In this document: one piece after another, positions 60,559-64,000 of the stretch
Layout of the letters: every line of letters starts with the position of its first letter
How positions within the stretch are numbered: position 1 is the stretch's first letter
Assembly: GCA_947471745.1 (NCBI GenBank)
Contig: CANJKZ010000142.1
Coordinates: 4,518,501-4,582,500, forward strand
Source: Closterium sp. Naga37s-1
Taxonomy: Eukaryota > Streptophyta > Zygnematophyceae > Desmidiales > Closteriaceae
DNA length: 64,000 nt
Direction: 5' to 3'
Notes under the pieces: generated by a model
What the model saw: the letters and a program-made list of their open reading frames with translations, nothing else
The model's database searches: none
What the model was told of the DNA's origin: nothing
Translations under genes and position numbers: made by a program

Positions 60559-61442
60559 GACCCCTCCACTCACCCTGCTGTAGTGTTGTTATGGTAGGTT
60601 GGTTGCATAAGGTGTCGAATCCCAGCCACCAGCTGCGTGCCTTGTTTGCCCTGTTGCCTTTCCACATAAGTCTGACAAACCTAGATTAGTGAGGTGTACG
60701 TTTGAAGTGAATCCTCTACTTTATTGACATTGATGAAACAAAGAATGTTATGCAAGGATTGAGCAACGATTGCCATATCTGTTACAGTGCATTTCCGTGT
60801 ATAACTGGGATGTAGTCTCAACTCAAGAGATGTTGTGAAGACACTCGAGTCCAGAACTACATCTATTGAATGCCCTGCCCATATACGGTATGTGTGAAAG
60901 ATTCTGTTTATCAACTCTACTGCACCATGTGCTCAGTAGCCCGTCAAGAGCAGACACATCAACATCAGCACCCCCACACCGCAAGCCTCCGCCTCTTCAT
61001 CACCTTGTCTGATGCCATAGGCCCTCCTCTTCTCCCCTTGCTTCTCTTCCCTGCTCTTGCCTTACTCTCATGTCTTGCTTCCTCTTCTTCTCCTTCTCGT
61101 CTCTGTCACCCTTTGTGGATAGCTTCGCAGGCCCTCCTTTTCGGCCAAGTCTTGTTGCATCCCTGACGACGTCTTACCCACTCGAAACCCCCCCTTGTCC
61201 ATCTCTTACATCTCTTCATTTACTCGATGACTATCCTCTTCTTACGGTACTGGCTAGGTTTTGCTAGGATGATAGCGAAACTCCACTCCAGTATTCACGA
61301 GAAAACAAGCAAACAAACAAGCAAGGGTTTCACTATGCCTAGCAGACTATGTACAAGATGAGATGGAAGCTAGTGCTAGAAAACCCTGCAAGGGGCGTGG
61401 TGCTGAGCCTAAACCTGCACGCACGCAAGCATAGCATCCGAC
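60559..61442. other. Intergenic, downstream of TMEM147
   Basis: About 880 bases without a recognised gene. The left part should include the TMEM147 3' untranslated region. A short aaacaagc repeat occurs near 61303-61322. Confidence 0.5.
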
Positions 61443-62330
61443 ATGCATTCAATCTCCACCGCTGTTCTCAGCCCACCTATGTACAGGGTTGCATCCCCAC
61501 CCTCGCCTGTCCTCCATGATGAATCTGCCTCTGCCCCACCCTGCCAACCTTCCCATTCGTCTTATGAAACCCTCGTCGGCACATCTCCTCCGCACCTACT
61601 GCTGCTAAGCCCCACAAGTCCCTCTCACCACACGGCCCCCCAGACGGCGCCCGCACTACCCACACCCTCCGCTCCCATTACCAACTCTACTGCTCCCGTC
61701 CCCGGACCCCCGCGACCCACTGCCCCCCTGACAGAAGCAACCACAACCCCAACCCCACCAGCACCGGCCCCACACCAGCCCACTGACACAGCCACCCTTC
61801 TCCCCCTCCCCCCAATACCACCCCTGTCACTGCCGCCAACGCTAACATCCCCCATCCTAACACCACCACCCGCGGCTCCAAACCCAACCTCCCCTAGTCC
61901 CACCTCTCAACCCCTCCAACCATCTGACTTGAGCGCCGCCCTCAATTATGCACCAACTGCTGCAGCGTTCGTCGCAGCTGCTGCTGCGTTGCTTGCAGCT
62001 GCTTCTGCGTTGCTTGCAGCTGCTGCTGCGTTGCTTGCAGCTGCTGCTGCGTTGCTTGCAGCTGCTGCTGCGTTGCTTGCAGCTGCTTCTGCGTTGCTTG
62101 CAGCTGCTGCTGCGTTGCTTGCAACTGCAGCTGCGTTGCTTGCTGCTGCAGCTGCGTTGCTTGCTGCTGCAGCTGCGTTGCTTGCAATTGCTGCTGCGTT
62201 GCTTGCTGCTACTGCTGCTGCATCTGCAGCTGATGCACTGGAAAAGGAAGAAGTGGCCAATGCTGCTGCTGTTGCGTTTGTTGCTGCTGCTGCTGCGGTG
62301 TTTGCTGCTTCTGAAAAAGAGCAAAAATAA
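61443..62330 (+). CDS. Doubtful low-complexity ORF (Pro/Thr-rich then Ala/Leu repeats)
   Basis: An uninterrupted 295-codon frame starts with an ATG. The first 175 residues are rich in Pro, Thr, Ser and Ala. The rest is a seven-residue Ala/Leu repeat encoded by a 21-bp tandem unit. The same repeat is also open in frames on the opposite strand, so openness is weak evidence. I recognise no domain. It may be only repeat DNA. Confidence 0.2.
   Translation: MHSISTAVLSPPMYRVASPPSPVLHDESASAPPCQPSHSSYETLVGTSPPHLLLLSPTSPSHHTAPQTAPALPTPSAPITNSTAPVPGPPRPTAPLTEATTTPTPPAPAPHQPTDTATLLPLPPIPPLSLPPTLTSPILTPPPAAPNPTSPSPTSQPLQPSDLSAALNYAPTAAAFVAAAAALLAAASALLAAAAALLAAAAALLAAAAALLAAASALLAAAAALLATAAALLAAAAALLAAAAALLAIAAALLAATAAASAADALEKEEVANAAAVAFVAAAAAVFAASEKEQK
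61973..62225. repeat. 21-bp tandem repeat (heptad-encoding)
   Basis: About 12 units of gcagctgctgctgcgttgct + t. On the minus strand one frame reads as LQATQQQ heptads, a Gln-rich coiled-coil pattern. Confidence 0.9.
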
Positions 62331-63671
62331 AGCATTAGAAACGAGAGAGTGGCAGGAGGAGTGAAACAAGGAATGCGGTGAGTTGCAGTAGTAGCAGGAA
62401 ATTGGAGAGGAGTGGAAGTAAATCGGGAAAGAACTGTACCACGCAAAGAAGCAGTGCCGGGTGAAGGGCTGTCAGGAAGCGGCATAAATCCGAGAAATCC
62501 GTATCTCACCCCTCCACGCCCCGCACCTCGAGGAATGGGGCTGTATGGAGAACGGATACTTAGAGTATTTTTTATCCATGGAGTGTGAATCTCCGTAGTG
62601 TGAATCTCCCTTCTCCGCACCTCCCCTCCCCCAACCTCCCTCCCCTCCTCTTCCCCCGCACTCTCCTCCTCCTCCCCCGCCCTCCCCTCTTCGTCCTCCC
62701 CCGCCCTCTCCTCCTTTTTCCCCGCCCTCCCCTCCTCCTCCCCCGCGCTCTTCTCCTCTTCCCCCGCCCCTACTTCTCTTCTCCCGCCCTCCCTTCCTCT
62801 TTTTCCGCCCTCCCTCCCTCTTCTACCGCCCTCCTGTCCATTTCCAAAACCTGAGGGAGTGATGGAATTGTAAAACCAGAGGACAAGGGTGGGCATGATT
62901 AGAGGTTTAGTAGCTTGAACTGCGCCAGAAAGGGAAAGAAGGCGGAATGGGAAAGAGGGAGGGAAACAACGTGTAGAAGACTTTCAATAGAGCTGTCTAG
63001 ACGGCCACACTCCGTCCCAACGTCTTGCCTCCCCCCACTCACCAAGCCAACTCAGCACAGCCGGGAAGAGGAGGCAGCGCGCGAAGTGGCAGGTAATCCA
63101 ATCTCAAGCCGGATCCGGTATCTTTGCTCGTGACAGACGCAGGATCCGTTGATCAAGGAGCAAGTCCTGAGGCCGCGGAGCCAACAGCTGCTGCACCGGA
63201 ATCCCCCACCGTCGCCGTCGCAGCTGGCGACGTCTCAGTTGTTGCCGGATGTCACAGGAAATTAGTGTGGTCGCTGAGATAAGTTCCGAAGCAAGAAATT
63301 AGCGTTTGTCGCAGCGTTTCACCGCGAGGCCGTTAACTACCCTATCAGCGTGGTGATGCTGTTGCTGCTGCTGCTTACCTGACTGCTCGCGGGAGCTACT
63401 ACTAGAAACGGGAATTCACTAGTAGCGACACTACTCGCTACTGAACACGATGAGAAGCGATAGTCACAGGAGATGGACGGTGGTGTGTAAAAATGACGAG
63501 AGCGGAAATAAATTCTGAGGGGTGCTGTCTCATTCGGAGAGAGCGAGGTGGTCTCATTCGGACAGACCGAGGTGGTCTCATTCAAAAACCCCAACGGGGT
63601 TTTTTGTTACCAGCTGGCGAGTGCAACCGCATTCGGGAGAGGGTTTGTTAGGGGAATCAGCGCGTGTCTCG
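62331..63671. other. Intergenic, low-complexity in part
   Basis: A pyrimidine-rich tract at about 62600-62850 (ccctcctcctcccccg-type units) makes long but repetitive open frames. The segment gaggtggtctcattcgg recurs near 63547-63585. No gene is supported. Confidence 0.5.
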
Positions 63672-63775
63672 AGTGTACGTTCAAATACGGTTGAATACGG
63701 CTTGGTCACAATCCAGAGCCTTCTATTGAAAGGTTGGGTCGGGTCAATCTGCGAATATGTATTTCAGGGACGCGC
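63672..63775. mobile_element. Degenerate relative of the 127-bp MITE-like element
   Basis: Segments such as gcttggt...agagccttctattgaaa and ggttgggtcgggt followed by ctgcgaatatgt match the order and spacing of the copy at 32754-32880 with many changes. Its terminal inverted repeats are poorly preserved, so the ends are approximate. Confidence 0.45.
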
Positions 63776-63921
63776 CCTAAGGCAACAGCAGCGCGCAGCA
63801 GAACAACGCCCCCGCGCCAATATCGCACACACTTACACCCACTGGTGGGAGGGCCGCGAGTTGCTGCCAATCAACTCATAATTCTCCTTCACTTAGTCGT
63901 TGGTGTGCTCTTGCGTTGAGG

Positions 63922-64000
63922 GCATGCATGTGTGGAGGGCATGCATGTGTGGAGGGCATGCATGTGTGGAGGGCATGCATGTGTGGAGGGCATGCATGTG
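63922..64000. repeat. 17-bp tandem repeat running to the window edge
   Basis: Four to five copies of ggagggcatgcatgtgt. The array may continue outside the window. Confidence 0.92.

Noticed and set aside
61946..62896. Minus-strand open frame of 316 codons.
   Set aside because: It consists of Glu/Gly-rich and Ala/Ser/Asn-rich simple repeats read from low-complexity DNA, with no domain.
63583..63606. Hairpin AAAAACCCC-AAC-GGGGTTTTTT resembling a bacterial intrinsic terminator.
   Set aside because: All context is eukaryotic and no bacterial-type gene ends there, so this is taken as chance.

Overview
This is eukaryotic nuclear DNA. The genes have many short exons with GT-AG introns, there are large satellites, and there are two classes of retrotransposon. 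The gene content points to the green plant lineage: leucine-rich-repeat receptor-like proteins built from 72-bp phase-2 exons, a plastid-type LON-domain protein, and a tail shared with plant GCK-type kinases. The GC-rich, TGCATG-rich introns together with a DIRS-like element suggest a streptophyte alga, perhaps a zygnematophyte such as Closterium, or a bryophyte. That placement is inference.

Layout. (1) 1-11975 is a nest of retroelements. A minus-strand Ty3/gypsy element, cut by the window edge, lies next to and appears inserted in a tyrosine-recombinase (YR) retrotransposon of DIRS/PAT/Ngaro type. A second, almost complete YR retrotransposon (4287-10108) sits inside the RNase H codons of that same element, so its left part (about 3755-4286) resumes at 10109. 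(2) 12410-32278 holds two head-to-tail minus-strand paralogues for LRR receptor-like proteins without kinase domains, with 29 and 19 single-LRR exons. (3) 33434-39421 encodes, on the plus strand, a disordered protein ending in a GRF motif plus coiled coil like the regulatory tails of plant GCK kinases. (4) 39794-43662 encodes DNMT2 (plus). (5) 44131-45912 encodes a CAMK-like kinase (minus), convergent with DNMT2. (6) 47545-57628 encodes a LON-domain protein (plus), one intron of which carries about 7.3 kb of a 20-bp satellite. (7) 58256-60558 encodes TMEM147 (plus). (8) 60559-64000 is mostly low-complexity DNA with a doubtful repeat ORF, a degenerate MITE and a tandem repeat at the edge.

For the six plus- or minus-strand multi-exon genes I worked out exon boundaries by hand. 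In every case splice phases join into one frame ending in a stop, which is strong internal support, but no transcript data were available. The most unusual items are the YR retroelement with split direct repeats and duplicated B2 ends, the 114-bp block identical between otherwise divergent receptor genes, the satellite-filled LON intron, and the DNMT2 exon end with its splice donor repeated six times.
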